A stretch of DNA of 64,000 bases from Clusia tigrina (lineage: Eukaryota > Arthropoda > Insecta > Diptera > Clusiidae). The stretch lies in contig OV050030.1 of assembly GCA_920105625.2 (NCBI GenBank), forward strand, positions 28,266,516 to 28,330,515. The letters run 5' to 3'. The notes under the pieces are model-generated. The model worked only from the letters and a program-made list of their open reading frames with translations. It was not told the DNA's origin and did no database searches. Made by a program: the position numbers and the translations under genes. This document shows positions 34,344-51,779 of the stretch, in pieces; positions within the stretch are counted from its first letter, which is position 1, and each line of letters begins with the position of its first letter.

Positions 34344-37300
34344 TTTCAAAGTGCACAACGGTGGCCAATTGTATGCTGCTTCGTTACAAGACATTCGTAA
34401 GGCACGACATTTGAGATGGTTTTATTCGTTGTTGTTTTTGTTTTGGTCGTGTTATTAGTTTGCTCGTAGTTTTCTGTCTTCTGGCAACGAGCGTGGAACT
34501 CACTCGTATCGCTGAGTGATAGAGCGAGGTTATTCAAATGAATCGTATTTGTATGCAGGCAAAGTCAGTCGGCAGCAGGTCGGCTCAGTAGGCATGAATG
34601 AAATTTTTCCTGTTTTTAAACTGCGGCACGGTTAAAAGAGCGCAGTCGGCATAGAAATTTAGTGGTATTGAGTGAGTGCCTAAATGGTTTGCCGAGAGCA
34701 AGAAGCGAAGAGAGAGGGTGTGAATGTGGGGTGGGATTTTTGCCTGACTGCCATGGTTCACTGAGGCTAGTAAATAATACATGTAATAACAGGACTAAAG
34801 ATAAAGGGACGGAATTCAGAGATAATTTCTAAAAAAAACTATTTAAATGTGTTGTATATCTTTAACTAACTTATATTTTAATAATGGATTTACTTTAATA
34901 TATTTTTAAGTTAAATAAAAGAATACAGAATTAGTGTCTAGAAATTTTATTTTATTAACTTATTTTTCTGAATTGTGGTGTTCCTTTTGTAACTACGGAA
35001 GTCAATGGCGCTGTCTACTTTGGTGACGGTTTGCTGAACTAGAATCTATTCACTCAAAATTGCACGTATGAGTGAAAGTGCCAGTATTTCCTCAAGTATA
35101 TCCTTTTCATACTCACAGAGTATATCCTTTATTGAAATTCTACTCCCACTTTAGTACTATTTACTACCGCTGTGTGCATTATGGCGCTAAAATTTACTAC
35201 TCTTCTAAAAAGGTGTAAAGAGAAAACACATTCGTATTTTCCTTCTCCTCTCACATATTTTTTCAATTAATGAAAGAGAGCCATATTACAACTCAAGAGA
35301 GCAGTTTTAAAAATCAAAACAATACTAAAGTATTTATTTTGAAAATTTGTTAAATGGTTTTTTTCTAAGAATTCTTAAACCATCCTTAATTAATTGCCAT
35401 TTTCAACCTGCCTGTTGAACTCTTTCCAATTGTAATTTTTATTTTTTTTTTCTAAATATTACTCATACGCATTTTCACTGCCAAGTGTCAATTCCATGCG
35501 GTTTGCGGTATTCCTGCGTGCATTTCACTTTCATTCAGAAAATATCTGACAACATTGATGGACATCTTACAGATTGCCTGCCTGTATCTGAAGTTGAAGT
35601 TCAGCACATGCAACGCACTAAATCGCACCTCGCACAAGAACATTCAATGAACATTTTCATCCAATCCTGAAAACACAGTCCTCCTCACAGTGCGTGTTTG
35701 TGAGTGTGTGTGTTTTTTTAGCTGCGCTATTGGAAACATTTTACTATGCAACTGAATCGTATCTATTCTTAGCACAGTTCGATTGCTGCTTTAATTTGGT
35801 TCTGTTGAGTTGTGTTGATTTTGTGGTTGCTGGTGTTATTGTTGTTGTTACTTCTGAGGTTTATCACTGGCAACAAAATACAACTTGACTACTTGATTTT
35901 GATATGAAAATCTTACCACTTGGATTTGTTCAGGCAAGTTCTATATCAATTATAAGCCACACACGCATATGTGTGTTAGAGAGTTAATACTCCGGAGTGT
36001 GGCGATTGTCATAGCACTACTAAAGCATCTCGTAGCTCTTGTATATAGTATCTTTTCAGAAGATTTTCCATCGTGTGCCTTCTGCGCTGTGTTTGCTACA
36101 CAAGTGTGAGTATCTGCATATGTCAGTCGCCTTGTCAGTGCTTTGTACGCACTTCAAATGTTTTTTTTTTTTTGTTTTGTTCAAGTGCAAGTATGTAAAC
36201 AGTTTTTCTGTCGGATTTCTTTGTATCGAAGATGATTTCAAGATAAATCAAAAAATATGAAAATATGTTCAAGGTATTTTTGTTGATTGATGTGGATTGA
36301 TATACAAAAGAAAATGTGTAAGGAATTATTTATTGAAGTTACAGATTCTCTTTTAGGTACTTTGACGTCTGCTACACTAAGACGAGTAGAACTACGCTTG
36401 GGTGAAAACAACAAGTCAGATAAAATGCAACATTTCCTACAGAATAGAATGCTGAAAATGGCTTAAGAAAGAAATATTCAAAGGAAATTCAATTTTTTAT
36501 AATTTTTTAGGTTTCATTCTTAAATAATACGAAAGGCAACAAAATACTTTTTGTTTCTTTATTATTTACCTTCGATTAACCAACCCACTTAATACATTCC
36601 ATGGGACTATTTGAAGTTCAAGTTTATAAATCAGTAAAATGTCCTTTTAGGGCTGTTCCTAAAAGATTTTTTTGATTTATAGAAAAATATATAATTTCAT
36701 TTATTCTATGCAAACCAAAAACGATATCGTAGAACTTGTAGGTACTTTCATTGAACCAGTCTTTAATATCACCGAAACTCGGCGACCTGTTGGAACAAGG
36801 ATCAAACAATATGTTGGTGCAAAAACAAATTTAAATGAACCAATTCAAATTAGGATACATTTTTATAAGGATTTGTTGCAATAGTTAAGGAAATTCAAAG
36901 AATGGGATCCAATATTGAAGAGCATATAAGAAATATTAATGGATAAATTAAAATTAGGAGTACTTGCTTCCGTAAATATTACGTTATGGTAAAAGTTTCT
37001 GAGTTCGGATAAATGAAATACTGTTCTTTTTTATTCTGCAAACTATTACTATATTGCCATATCTTAGAAAAGTTGGTCCTATTTATATGCAGCAAGTTAC
37101 TTTCAAAGCAATATATAAATATTAATACGAAATCAGGTTAGAGGACAATTCGCAACTGCTATAATTGCTTTGATTTATATGAATGGAGATATTGTAGCAT
37201 CTCTCGGCAATAACAAAATAATGGATTATTCTAAAGCTACTTAATTATGAATTATTGCCGATATGAATAATTATATTACTGTCCAATCATCAATATATTA

Positions 37301-40300
37301 ATTCCTTAGGAGAAAATTGACATTAGAAATTCGACTTACAATTTCCTAAATGTAAGTACCTCAAAGATTTTTAATCTTCGCAAATTACTTGATATCTTCA
37401 GATTTATACACAAATTTATATGCTTACTTCATGTCCTTTAAATTTTTATCCTATATCTCCTATGCCCATCTGGCATATTACTTTATAACTTGGCGCTTAA
37501 GAAAAAACTTAAATATTGAAAATCCATTTCGTTGAATTGGTGGTTCTTTTATGTCTCAGGCTATAGTAAATGATTCTGGAATTGGATTTGTTGATCATGT
37601 GGAAACTCTGTTATATTTTCAATTAATCATCGTTCTGAAAATGCTTATAAGCATTGCTATGCGATATTCATGCTACGTATCCCTCTGGTCAATGTATCAT
37701 TCCACTCCTTATAGAGTTAGAATACTACTTGTGATATATATAACACCAACATAAATTAGTTTATATATCTTTCAGCTCAGAAAAGTGCATCACTATCGAA
37801 AGAATTGTTCATTAGAACACTACTCCCCAAGACAGTCGATTTGTGAGTAAGTACAGTTCATAAACCGATGTTACTATGTTTTGTTTGTTAATTCCCCATA
37901 AATATGATATGTACATAAGTATGTACTCGAATATAAATATTGTTAATCCAAAAATTCGATCATCATAAAGGTTTCTTCAGAATGTATGGAATCAGAATAA
38001 AACGATTATAAGGGACACCACTCCACGCACATAGAAATAGTCAGGTTTTCCCACCAGTTTCTACACAACTGAAAATTGTTGTATAGCTTTGTACATTATA
38101 TTTTTAATTTATTTAATTTTTATTGTTTTTAAATAATTAATTTCCGATTTAATCCTGTTGAAAAAGTTACAATTTATTGAAAACACAGTTTCAAATGTAA
38201 ATAAAAATCTATTACTTTTTTCGTATGAGCCACACGTGCTCTTCAAAAAGAGAGACTGTAACTTGCAGAAGAGAAAAATTCCAATATTATTGTTTCTCTA
38301 GCCTCTCTCCATTTCTTCTTGAAATAAGTCAATTGACACTCAAATTGGTTTGTTTGGAGTTTGTTTACGAAAAAAAACTTGTTTGACTAGATACAATTAC
38401 AGCCACATGCTTTTATTTTATTTATTTTCTTAACATTATTTTTCCTTTTGTTTTATCACATTTCAAATGGACTGTGGCCGGAAAAGCAGCGTTTGGCAGT
38501 GTTTTCAAAAAATCTTAACAGAAATTTGAAACTGAACACAATAGGAAACACAATTAACAATCAAATTCAAAATACCAAAGGAAAAAAAACCAATAAATAA
38601 AACAATTTAAAATAAAAATACTGCAAAACCAATTAATAAATAAAACAAAATTTATAACATCAATTGCTAAAAAATAAAATTTAAAAAAAATTGCAAATAA
38701 TATAAATAACGAACCCAATTAATGAACTATTTAATTATAAAAATATATTAAATAATTTAGTCATTAATAAAAAAATTAAAGTAATGACTTTAGCCTAATT
38801 AATTATAAAAACTAATAAATAGAATTAGTAAATAAAAGAAATGAGAATAATTTTTTCTTTTTTCATTTATTTCAAAACAAAAATAAATCTATATTAGTTA
38901 ATTATAATAATTAATAAATAGAATTAAATAAGAGTAATGAGAATAATTTATTTTTCATTAAATTCAAAATAAAGAAAAATCTGTAACGAAAAATAATAAA
39001 ATATAATCACTTAAAAACAACTGTTTTTCATTATTGTGAGCAGAATCAACCAGTACAAAAATGTTCTTGGTTGGAAAAGCATTCTTGAAAATTTTTCATT
39101 TGCTTTGTATTCTGTTCTTTTGCTGGTATTTACAATTTTTACGCTTGCATTCTCGGCCACATTTCAATTTCAAGCTTAATTTCTTGTATTTCGTGTAAAC
39201 AGTTCTCGCGTCTAATCCTTGGCATCCAGCGAATGTAAACAAAGCAGTCAAAACCAGTTCCACCATAATAGTTACTAGCCGTAGCTGGCGCACCGTGCTC
39301 CAAATCATACAAGATACCAGCCAGATACAAGATACCAACCAGATGCAGATGCAAATGTAACTCACAACATTGCGAAATCAGCTCAATGAGACTCCAGCGG
39401 CAACAACGCAGCATCCAACCAGAGGCACAATGCACTCATAAATCTGTGCTAAAGTGCTCAAAGTAGCTCTGCTTCTCTTTGACACTCTTTACGGTAGCGT
39501 GGCTTTTAACCCTTAGTTAACTTTAGATTTGTTGACTCGTTTGCATTTTCTCAGTGGTGTCTTTTTACCTCGTTTGAAAAGTCATCAGTTTTCTAATTGA
39601 AATTAGGGTTTGACGCATTTTCTTTTGTTATGACTTAATTTTTGTATGTTTGGTGTTTGGCTTTTTTCTCTTTTTTTTTGCTCAAATTTTTTTTTATTTG
39701 TATAATTTTTTTCCTTCTAGTTTTATAGAATTATTTATCACCAAATATCATCAGCTCTTGACTTTATTATTTTTTTATATTGCTTTGACTAACATTACAG
39801 CTCTAATTTTAACCTCTTTTAAACCTCACATAAAAAGAAAAGGAAAAAATGTTATTAAATTCCTGGAGAAAAAGTCGTAAAAATTTTAATTTTATTACTT
39901 TTGTGTGTTTATGCGTGCATTGCATGCCACAAAGTACGGATTTGTGTATTTTCTTTATTATTAACAACTTATTTTTTTATAACTTATTCTCTACTTTTTT
40001 TATGTTTTTCTCTTTTCTGTATTTGTCAACAATTGCGTTCTCATATTTCTGTATGCAGAGGCATTAGTTTTAAATGAATTTGTACTACATCTGCAGACTG
40101 TTATTGATATTCAGTCCAACAAACAACTGCTTCTTTTTATGGCCCCAGAGGTTATCTACTCTGTCGACTTTATTTCCCGATGAATCTTTAAATAGTTGTT
40201 CTGTTGTGCATTGTCTCTCATAGATTTCCGTACAGAAGATAATTTCTTGTTGTGAGTTGTGTGCCACTTGTTCATTGCATTCTGAATATGTCAAACGATG

Positions 40301-40929
40301 TTTTGACATATAAAAAACTGATCTCATTCACTCAGGTTCAAAGGTCTGACTGAGATATTGATAAGAAATGGAGAATTCATAGCATTAATTATATTTGTAG
40401 TGTTGTTTTAACACATATTAAGTTTAAAAATATAATTACGTGAGTATAAGTATATATCTGTATACTCTGAATCATAACAAATCCAAACAAGTGCGAAATT
40501 AGTTCTTACTCAATTCAGAATCAATAGACTACCGTAATTAAATGATTATTGATGTATTATATCAATGTGTATTGATGAGTCATATCAATGTGTATTGATG
40601 TGTCATATCACTGCAATCTTATATGAATAACTATTAAACTAGTTTGGCAATAATACAATATTGACTGGTTTCGACATTAACCTGGTTTAGAATCACATAA
40701 TTTCTAAAAAGATATTTTCCATATAAAACCTCCAGTCTTTTTATATCCATAGTGAATTTTAATTCCCCAAAAGTACATATGAGTTAATTTTTGGAACATA
40801 CTATTGAGGCGAGTCTCTACTTAAGCCCTTTGTTAGAGACATTTTTATGTCGTCAATCCTTTTGAGCTAAAAGTATTGACAGGCAAAGATATTTGGCATA
40901 TTCAGTTTATCAGAAAATTATACTGGTGG
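34344..40929. other. Upstream flank of Toll-7, no gene recognised
   Basis: AT-rich, without convincing coding frames. A GA-rich stretch at 34694-34716 (GAAGCGAAGAGAGAGGG) could bind GAGA-type factors about 360 bp upstream of the predicted start. The region 38560-39000 is extremely A/T-rich. Drosophila Toll-7 is developmentally patterned, so enhancers are plausible here, but I cannot point to one. A 23-bp minisatellite is at 40546-40612. Confidence 0.4.
40546..40612. repeat. 23-bp minisatellite, about 3 copies
   Basis: Units such as ATTGATGAGTCATATCAATG recur with a 23-bp period (landmark ATTGATG at 40548, 40571 and 40594). Each unit contains the partly palindromic ATTGATGxxTxATATCAAT. Confidence 0.8.
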
Positions 40930-41880
40930 ACATCTGATTTTCCTAAGGGTGTAGATAACTTGCACTGATTTTGTGGTATTCGCTTTGATTCTCCATTTGT
41001 TAAGCCATTTTTCAATTGGAAGCAAATGCACTTGCAGATATCCTGAAGCTTTCGTTGGGTCACTGTTGGCTGCCATCAACACTGCAAATGTAGCTATTGA
41101 GGTATGTGTTGACTTTGGTAGGTCTGTGGTAAATAGAGTCTACAAGTCGGGACCCAGGACACAGCCTTGTAGAACCCCAGATTCCCAGTACTTCAAGGAG
41201 AGAGGTGTAAACTTCTTTACATTTTACCAAGAAATACATGCCCTTGAGGTAGGACTTAAGCAGCTCACAGTGAGTATGTGGTAGTGTAGATTTTAGCTTG
41301 TATAGCAGCATTTGATGAAAACCTGAGAAATATCGAGATGAGATAAAGAGCAATATTGTTTTTTCTCAAGAGCAATTCTTGTGGTCTTGTAGACACGATG
41401 AATTTATTCTGTCGTCTCATGTCTTTCACGGAAGCCAAATTGATGGTTCGGGATTAGATTATTTTTGCTTTTTATCATTGATTTTAATCTGTTTAGGAAA
41501 TGTTTTTCAAAAGTTTCGATGCTGATTGGACTGCCGGGTATTACCTGCTCTATTAGATTTTGGAATTAAGATTTCTTCTTTCCTTCCAATGTACTGGGAA
41601 TAATGCATTCCTTAATATAGCGTTAAACATTTGGGTAAGGTGCTTGAGGCCATCTTGTAGGATTTTCACGGTAATGATATCGTAACCGGGATTTTTATTT
41701 GGCTTCAGGTTCATTATGGCACCTTTGATATTTGCAAATACTTTTATAGGCAACCCCACTTACTCAGGGTATTCAAGAAAAGCTTTTATTTGTGCTTCTA
41801 CATTGATCCGGATCGCTAGAGAAAGGGATAACAACTTTTGCAAGCTGTTTTGCAATTGTAACTGCCCCCTCCTTATCGCT
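40930..41880 (-). mobile_element. Jockey-clade non-LTR retrotransposon fragment (RT domain)
   Basis: The minus strand, read across several frames, follows the order of a Jockey-type reverse transcriptase. Near 41.8-41.6 kb is LPIKVF...NLKPNKNPGYDIIT. Then come VSKL-like and NHQFGFRERHETTE blocks (about 41.5-41.4 kb), DISQVFIK near 41.33 kb (the usual AFDK motif, with its catalytic Asp lost), LLYKLKSTLPHTH, a degraded GVPQGS region, and finally PIEKWLNKWRIKANTTKS near 40.98 kb. Several frameshifts and stops are present, and the FADD catalytic block is missing. It is a dead, truncated copy with no 3' end or tail visible. Confidence 0.8.
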
Positions 41881-44800
41881 CAATCACAATCTTGAAGGCC
41901 AGAATTCTATTCGATTTAGGATTGATTGGGGAATGATTTATTTACGAACTATTATTATCCAGCAGAATATATTTGCACCATAACCGATTGTGAATGGAAT
42001 ATTTTGCAGTTTTTAATCAGTTCTCTTTATCTATTTTCTCTAAGTTTTTTTTTTATTTGCTCTGAAACAGTCAGTAGTGAATAAAGTGCAGGAATATTAT
42101 ACTAAGGTCAATTCTGCCATGGACAAGACAAAAGGCTTAGGTATTAGTTATATTTTGATAGATGTCCTTAATGACACCTTTTCACAAATTTGCAAATCTG
42201 AAATAAACAATGAGTCTTTCCAACAAAAATTTTAAAATTAAAACTTCCACCAGTAATCTCAAATTTTCATAGTTTACAATTTATAATAATTAAGAAAATG
42301 CAATTATTAAAAATATAAATATAAGTTGAAAGGAATTTTTTTTTACTTTTTCGATGCAAGCTCTCCAAATGAAATAAAGGAATTAGAGAAGTGACTTCCA
42401 TCACTAATTTGAAATCAACGTTTTTTCAGCTTTCCTTCTTAAATTGTATAATAGTATTTCTGATTACCTTGTGAATTTAGAAAATTAACATTGCGACGAC
42501 TTATGAAACATTACTGTTGGAAATTTGATATTTGAAGGGAATATTGAATTACTTTCAATACCTACATTTTATATAAAACAACAACATTAAAAACAGTAAC
42601 CCAAAGAAAACGGAACAAATTGAAATCGTTTTGTTATTCAAAAATCATTGAAGGTTAGTGTCAGATAGACTTAATTTAAAATTACAGGATACCAAAGATG
42701 AAGTAGTGCAACCACAGAAATATAAATCATGGTATTAAATGTATCTATAAAATTGTGTACAATCAAATATATAATGTCCTTAAAAACGGAAAAGGAATAT
42801 TAAATCCTTCAAATCAATTATATGCCCACAAAATGGGTTCAATCACCTGGCGTTCATTTATGTACATTACAAAATGGAAGTGCGCTTTGCTATGTTGCTG
42901 ACAAAGGTCAAAACGATTAAATAAAACAAATACACTAATTCGAGATTTCAGCTTTAATTGTTGACATATGCCACAGATTTCCATTTGGCGATAATGGGCG
43001 CACATGCGGCCGCAAATGTGTTGATATTGATTTTAGTTTTGGCGTTGCTTGCAAGTCTCTGGGGGTAGCTGGTCAATAGATAGAAAATATTCTAATGGTT
43101 GAAATCCACTAATTGTTTGGGTGAGGTGTTCACACACTAAACCGCAGGGAAAAGTCTGAGTAGGTTATTTAGCCACTCTACTGTTTGGTACAATTTAAAG
43201 AGAAAGCGGAACAACCAGTCGAGACATTAATTATTGTTTATATGTAGATGAGTTCGTGCAGGTGTGTTTTATGAGGCCTCACAGCTTTTGTGTTTATCGA
43301 TTTTGTGTCACGTGAATTCGATTTTGATGAGTGATTTACTGATCCATTCCTATTGGAGAATAATCGACTTTAGTTTAGATATGTTAATATTACATAGTCC
43401 TGTCTTAATTAAAGAAACTGAAAGGCAATTAGAATCAAAGCTTTGACAAAAAAATTCCAAATCATTGCTTCATTTTGATCAAAAGTGAAATATGATTATG
43501 TTAGGAACAATTATACAATATTCTAAGGATACAAATTATAACAGGGTTCTTGAATCTCGTAAAATACAACCCCAGTTGGAATGATTTTATTTTAGTTCCC
43601 ATTCAATTGTATTGATGGAATAAAAAAAGGAACATTTAAGGTACACGGTGCAAGTTTATTTAAGTACAAACAGGAAAATTTGACTGTTTCCTGAACTATG
43701 GGTCCTCTCATACATAATGGTGCCAACTCTCACAACAAACCAAGTTGAGTTTTTGATGCATTACTCCTCCATTATTAATGGCAACAAGTCAGGCGTACTC
43801 TACTTAACTATGAAATGAAACGAACATTATCCTGAAACAAAAATTGGCAACTTTTGAGTCCAAATGTTATTACTGGGGAATACAATTTTTGACTTGAACC
43901 ATTGTAAGAACTTTAAAGGTCCAACATACAAAGCGACATTTCGGAAAATTTCATAAGACTTAATAGTTAGACTGTAAGGAGTTTTTTTTACTGCTTCGAC
44001 TTATTAGAAAACTAATACCACAGACCCTCATTGAGATTTATTTTCTATGGCTGGAGTACCAAAATTTCATTGTTTTTAAGCAGGGTTCCATAGTATCTTT
44101 ATATATAATGTTTCCATAAAAGGAATATTTATGAAAGCCTTCTGAACCCAAAATAATTTTTGTGTCTCCTCATACAAAAACTGTTTACATATTGTAGGTT
44201 CATTTGCGTCTGTTGTGGCTGTATATATATAGTTAACATCACCTTAATGGCGGCCTAAATTGTTTTCAAAACTTAATATCCATGGCAATATAGTCTTTTA
44301 TATCTGCTGTTGTTGTTACTGCTGTTGACATTGCGGATGTTGCTGATGTACACCTTTCAGCAAATATACCGGTTCCAACTAAATCAGCATCAACAACAAC
44401 AAAAACAACATAATGCAGACTATGTTTTTGTGCACGTATTGCTATTGTCATTCATTGCCCCGGCTGAGCAGCTCTTGCCAGGCCTCCCATGCACAACCTT
44501 AGCCCAGACCAGGCCAGAGCCCCAGCAAGAGCACAAATGTCATCCATCTAACTACCACAAAAACAAAAAATAAACACACAAAAATAAAAAAAAAGTATAA
44601 AACACATGTTTGCAGACGGATTTTTGTTTAAATGGGTTTTGCGAATCCAAAATAAAAATTTCATTTCCAACCACGCTCTAAATCCATGTGTCCTTCCTTC
44701 CGCTGCCGTGCATTCAAGTACGTATGCGCTGCAAACATCTTAGTTTGAAGCTGTCCGCATTTAGTTAAAAGTATTTGTCATGATATCTTCACCAGACACC

Positions 44801-45446
44801 CGTCCCAGCCAGCACTGACAAGCGCACTGGCCCGCATTTCACTTGTCGCAGCGCTGCTTTTTGGTAGTTTCCAGACTAAAACCAAAAAAAAATTTAAAAA
44901 AAATAAAATACAAAAAGGAAAAATGGCAAAAATGGATTGATATGGCACATTGGCTACGTGCCCTTTGGTCGGTTCTAGCGGCCGATCAGTCTGTTGGAGT
45001 GCTCGTTGTGAACGATGCAATTACTGTGCGCAGCTTTTCTGAGCTAGTCCCCCACTCTACGAGTGGTGGGTGGGACGTATGAAGTTCTCTATTCGTACGG
45101 AAACAAATTCGTGCATTTGTGTAGAAAAAAAACAACAACAACCAAAACCAATTGGAACATTTGTTGTTGTTGTTGTACGACTCACTTCGCAAATTTGTTG
45201 TACTTGTTGTTGTTGTTGTGGCTATGTTGTTGTTGTTGTTGTGGCCATGTTGTTGTTGTTGTTGCTGTTCAGCCCGCTCATAGTGTGTGCATTGTGGCAT
45301 CGCTTTTGTTGTCAATTTCAGGCGCTATTTCGTAGGTACTCATTCCACGCAGCCTTTAGCTGCCTCGTAGTCTCTAAAAGACTTCTATACAAACATCAAT
45401 GCTCTTTTCACTGCTTTTTTGGTGGTGTGTATATTCGTGCATGTGT

Positions 45447-45478
<32 letters not shown>

Positions 45479-45960
45479 GTAAGTTGTGTTTGTACCATTT
45501 TATTCGTCCTACAAATTTATTCATATCTCTGGTTGTTCGTTTGGTTTATTGCATGTTGTGCAGTTGTATTTGGAAGCAAATAAAATCGTGGCGTTGCTGG
45601 TTCTGATAACAACAATTGACCAACCGACCAACCGACCTGCTAAGTTAGCTATCCTAATAATACCCCGACGAGTTATATTGAGCCTGGGCTTTCCACATTG
45701 ACAGCTTCAGACGTATTTCATATTAGTTGTGGATTTATTGTTTTCATGAGCCACAATCTCACAGAAAACATGCGAGTAAAAGCTGCTTCCAGTTGTGGGG
45801 AAAATGTTGAAGACATTTTTAATGATCGCTTATATTTCAAATCGTTTGTTCCCTTGAAAATTAGCTTCCATTGTTTATATTAGACAAAATAAATATAGTA
45901 GACATATATAGATAATAATTTTCTAGGATGAAGTCTATGTAATTGAAAACTTTTTATTCT
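41881..45960. other. Intergenic DNA, no gene recognised
   Basis: AT-rich. Around 44.3-45.3 kb there are many CAA/GTT microsatellites, which open long frames by chance (for example 45070-45606 plus). A GT microsatellite occurs at 45450-45478. Confidence 0.4.
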
Positions 45961-46560
45961 TTAGGTTAGATTAGATGAAGTGGCTTTATGGAGCTTTTCC
46001 TTTACAGTTGTAGATCCTCTTTAAGCCATCCGGTGGATTTGACAAAGGTAGCCAAATTCGTTAGTTTCAGCAGAGAAACATTCTCAACACTGCCAAGAAG
46101 AGAATTCAAGCTTGGAAAACATTTTTCTGTATAGATCCACATATGAGGTGTTCCACGGTTTCCTCTTTTTCGATATCTGGACACCTCCTACAGATATCAT
46201 AATGTGGTATCATGACACTACTTGCACTACTACCAATTAAACAATGAGCCTTCAGTACCCCTATCGCATTTCTTTCGTCCTGCCTGTTAAATTTCAGCAG
46301 TTTAGTCCGGACTTGGTTTCACTCTGGCAACGTTTGCCTACTTCTTAGGCAAGGTGGTAACAGTCTCCAGCGGACTTTTGCAAGATCGAGAATATATTCA
46401 TCTATTAACAATTTTGATTTAACTAAAGGCATTGGTACAGGAACTTTATCCGTGATAATAATTTACGTACCTTCCAGCAAGCTCATCAACTTTGCAATTA
46501 AAAGGATTCAATATTCTCCGCAAGCCAATAAACCGGACGACTGTTTCAGCTTGATGACAT
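45961..46560 (-). mobile_element. 3' end of a second non-LTR retrotransposon (RNase H end plus CCHC)
   Basis: On the minus strand, from about 46500 leftward: FNCKVDELAG (the end of an RNase H domain, normally GNxxADELA), WRLLPPCLRSRQTLPE, TKLLKFNRQDERNAIGVLKAHCLIG, then the zinc-binding-like CRRCPDIEKEETVEHLIC. This is the C-terminus of an ORF2 with RNase H, as in R1/I-group elements, and belongs to a different family from the copy at 25.6 kb. Stops interrupt it. The 3' tail (plus strand TTAGGTTAGATTAGATGAAG, 45961-45980) again resembles TTAGG-type repeats. Confidence 0.75.
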
Positions 46561-49496
<2,936 letters not shown>

Positions 49497-51779
49497 GTAT
49501 TCGACTTCTATTCGTTTCTAGGTTCTAATCAATATTTCAAATCAAAATCTCTTTTACTTCACTAGGGAATGGCATCGAATCATACCATTCATGATCCAAT
49601 ATCTTATGGATCTGCAGAGGAAGAATTTGTTATTCTATCATACATTATATGATCCAATTAGGCATACCTAATAAACATGTGTTTGTATATCATAATTAAT
49701 TATTTGTTTCTTTTTATAAATACTTCTTTATTCCTGTTTCAGGATCTCGCAGAAAATTTCAACAGTTCATCAAATGTCAGCTGGTGTTTCTTTTAAAAAT
49801 TACTCGTAGCTTTCAGACTATTTCATGATATAATAAAAGTAAGGGTATCCTATCAAAAAAGTACACCCTCAAAAAATGGAGCCATTGAACCCTGAGATCA
49901 TCCTCATTGAAGCCCTTAAGAGAAGAAAAACAACATTAAATCTTGAGGTAAATTTCATAACAGCATCTAAGAGAAATACGGAATCATTGACACTACATGA
50001 TCTTCATTAAAGAACCGGATAGAAGCACAACAACATTACACGTTGATATCATCTTCAATACAACTGTCAAGGAAAGAATTTAGACAATTATCCTAGTACT
50101 CGATTTGCGTAACTAATAGTACTGTGGAATACTGTGCTTCGAAATCCAGCAGTACTACTATTGTCACGAGATACACCCAAATTCTGAAACCAAGAAGAAT
50201 ACCACTGATCACCATTAATAACTGATCCTGATCAAGATGATATATCTTCATAGGTTCCTTTTGGTGTTACTTTTATTTGCCAAATAAAATTCACTCTAAA
50301 AGAAAGTATGCTGTGACGAGTAGCCATACATGTATATCTACGATTCTATCTCCTCTGGTTTTCTGATCGCAGCATCCCGAACATGCTCGGCCAAACCTCA
50401 GCTGGAGTCAACTGCCCAATGCGAGTACAATAATAAAAACCAAACCAAATGGCAACATGAAATTGGCTTCTTACAAGTAGAAAATGATTGTTTTGTTGTT
50501 TGTTGCTACTGCTCATTCTCTGCAAAATGCTACTACGGCAGCTGTTACAGTTATTATTGTTGTTGTTGTTGTGTTTAGTGATGCCTCTGCTCTGTTACTG
50601 AGAGTGATACACATAAATTGCACACCTGAACAAGCATACTAAGCGTATGCAATTATGCAGAACACAGCAGTAACAACAACAACAGCAGCAAGAAGAACAA
50701 CAAGCACAACAACAAGTGTAACTGGAACTACTAAAGCATGGTGGCACGGTGGTAGCGGCCTGGCCATAACCAGCCAGCAAGCAAACAATCAGTAAATATC
50801 ACACACAGACACAGCTATAGCAGCAACTCAACTGGAAATTCTCATAACAGCGCAAATAGCAAACAGCAAACAGCAGCAACAGCACTAATAACAACAGGTA
50901 TAATAGCAACAAAAACTGCAACAACAACAATATGCAATATGCAGCAATGGTTTTGTTGTTGCTGTTATTTCTGTGCTGTCATATTTACCGGCTAAGAGAT
51001 GGATCTATATTGTTATGGGTACCTATGCTGCCTCAAACTGGTTTCGCTGTTTGCAAATATGTTTAATTTCGCTCATTATTAGCAACAACAGAAATCGGCA
51101 TCATCATCATCATTAACATCATTTCTATCATCCTGAAATGCTTCATCATTAGCTGCATCAGTGGTAAGAGTATTGCAGCCAACATTGGCATTGTCGTTGT
51201 CATTGCCATAAATGCCAGGTTCGCATTTATCTTTTGGTGTTCCTGGTTCCTAGTTCACCAAACTGGCATTCATTGCGTGCGTCCACTGTCCGATTGGAAC
51301 TGCTTAATTGCCGTTGAATTATTGTTTATTTTCACAGATTACTAAAGTTTGATGATTTATGCCGCAAGTCTGCTAATTTCGGCTCTATCGATAATGTTCA
51401 AATATAACTTTTTCTAAGCAGACGAGAAAAAGTTTATAATTTATGATATGAAAGCTCGTGGGAACTTGTTTACGAACAGATACCATAAGGTGGGCCTTAT
51501 TTAATGACGACATTTTGTGCTTTTATTCACAATACCCAAAGGGAGTAATTTCACTGATTTTTTGTGTTTAGATAACTTAAATATTTTTGTCAACATTGAA
51601 CACTCTTCACGTAAAATTTGAAAGATTTATGTCACTTTTGTTGATATTGTTCATCCATTGATTGTTTAGATTGGCAACTTTCCCGATTTAATATTCTGGT
51701 ATAATTTTACAATTATGAACTTAGTTTAGGGAATTAAGTAACATGAATCACAAGTAATTGAACTCACAATGTGTTTTTA
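49497..51779. other. Intergenic DNA with CAA/CAG-type simple repeats
   Basis: No gene recognised. The stretch 50500-50980 is dense in CAA, CAG and GTT triplets, and 51100-51135 in CAT/ATC triplets. Confidence 0.4.

Noticed and set aside
36672..37754. Cluster of short frames considered as mitochondrial or bacterial DNA insertion
   Set aside because: AT-rich, but no recognisable organelle or bacterial protein in any frame.
45070..45606. 178-codon plus frame
   Set aside because: Built largely from GTT/TGT microsatellites giving Val/Cys/Leu runs; no recognisable protein.
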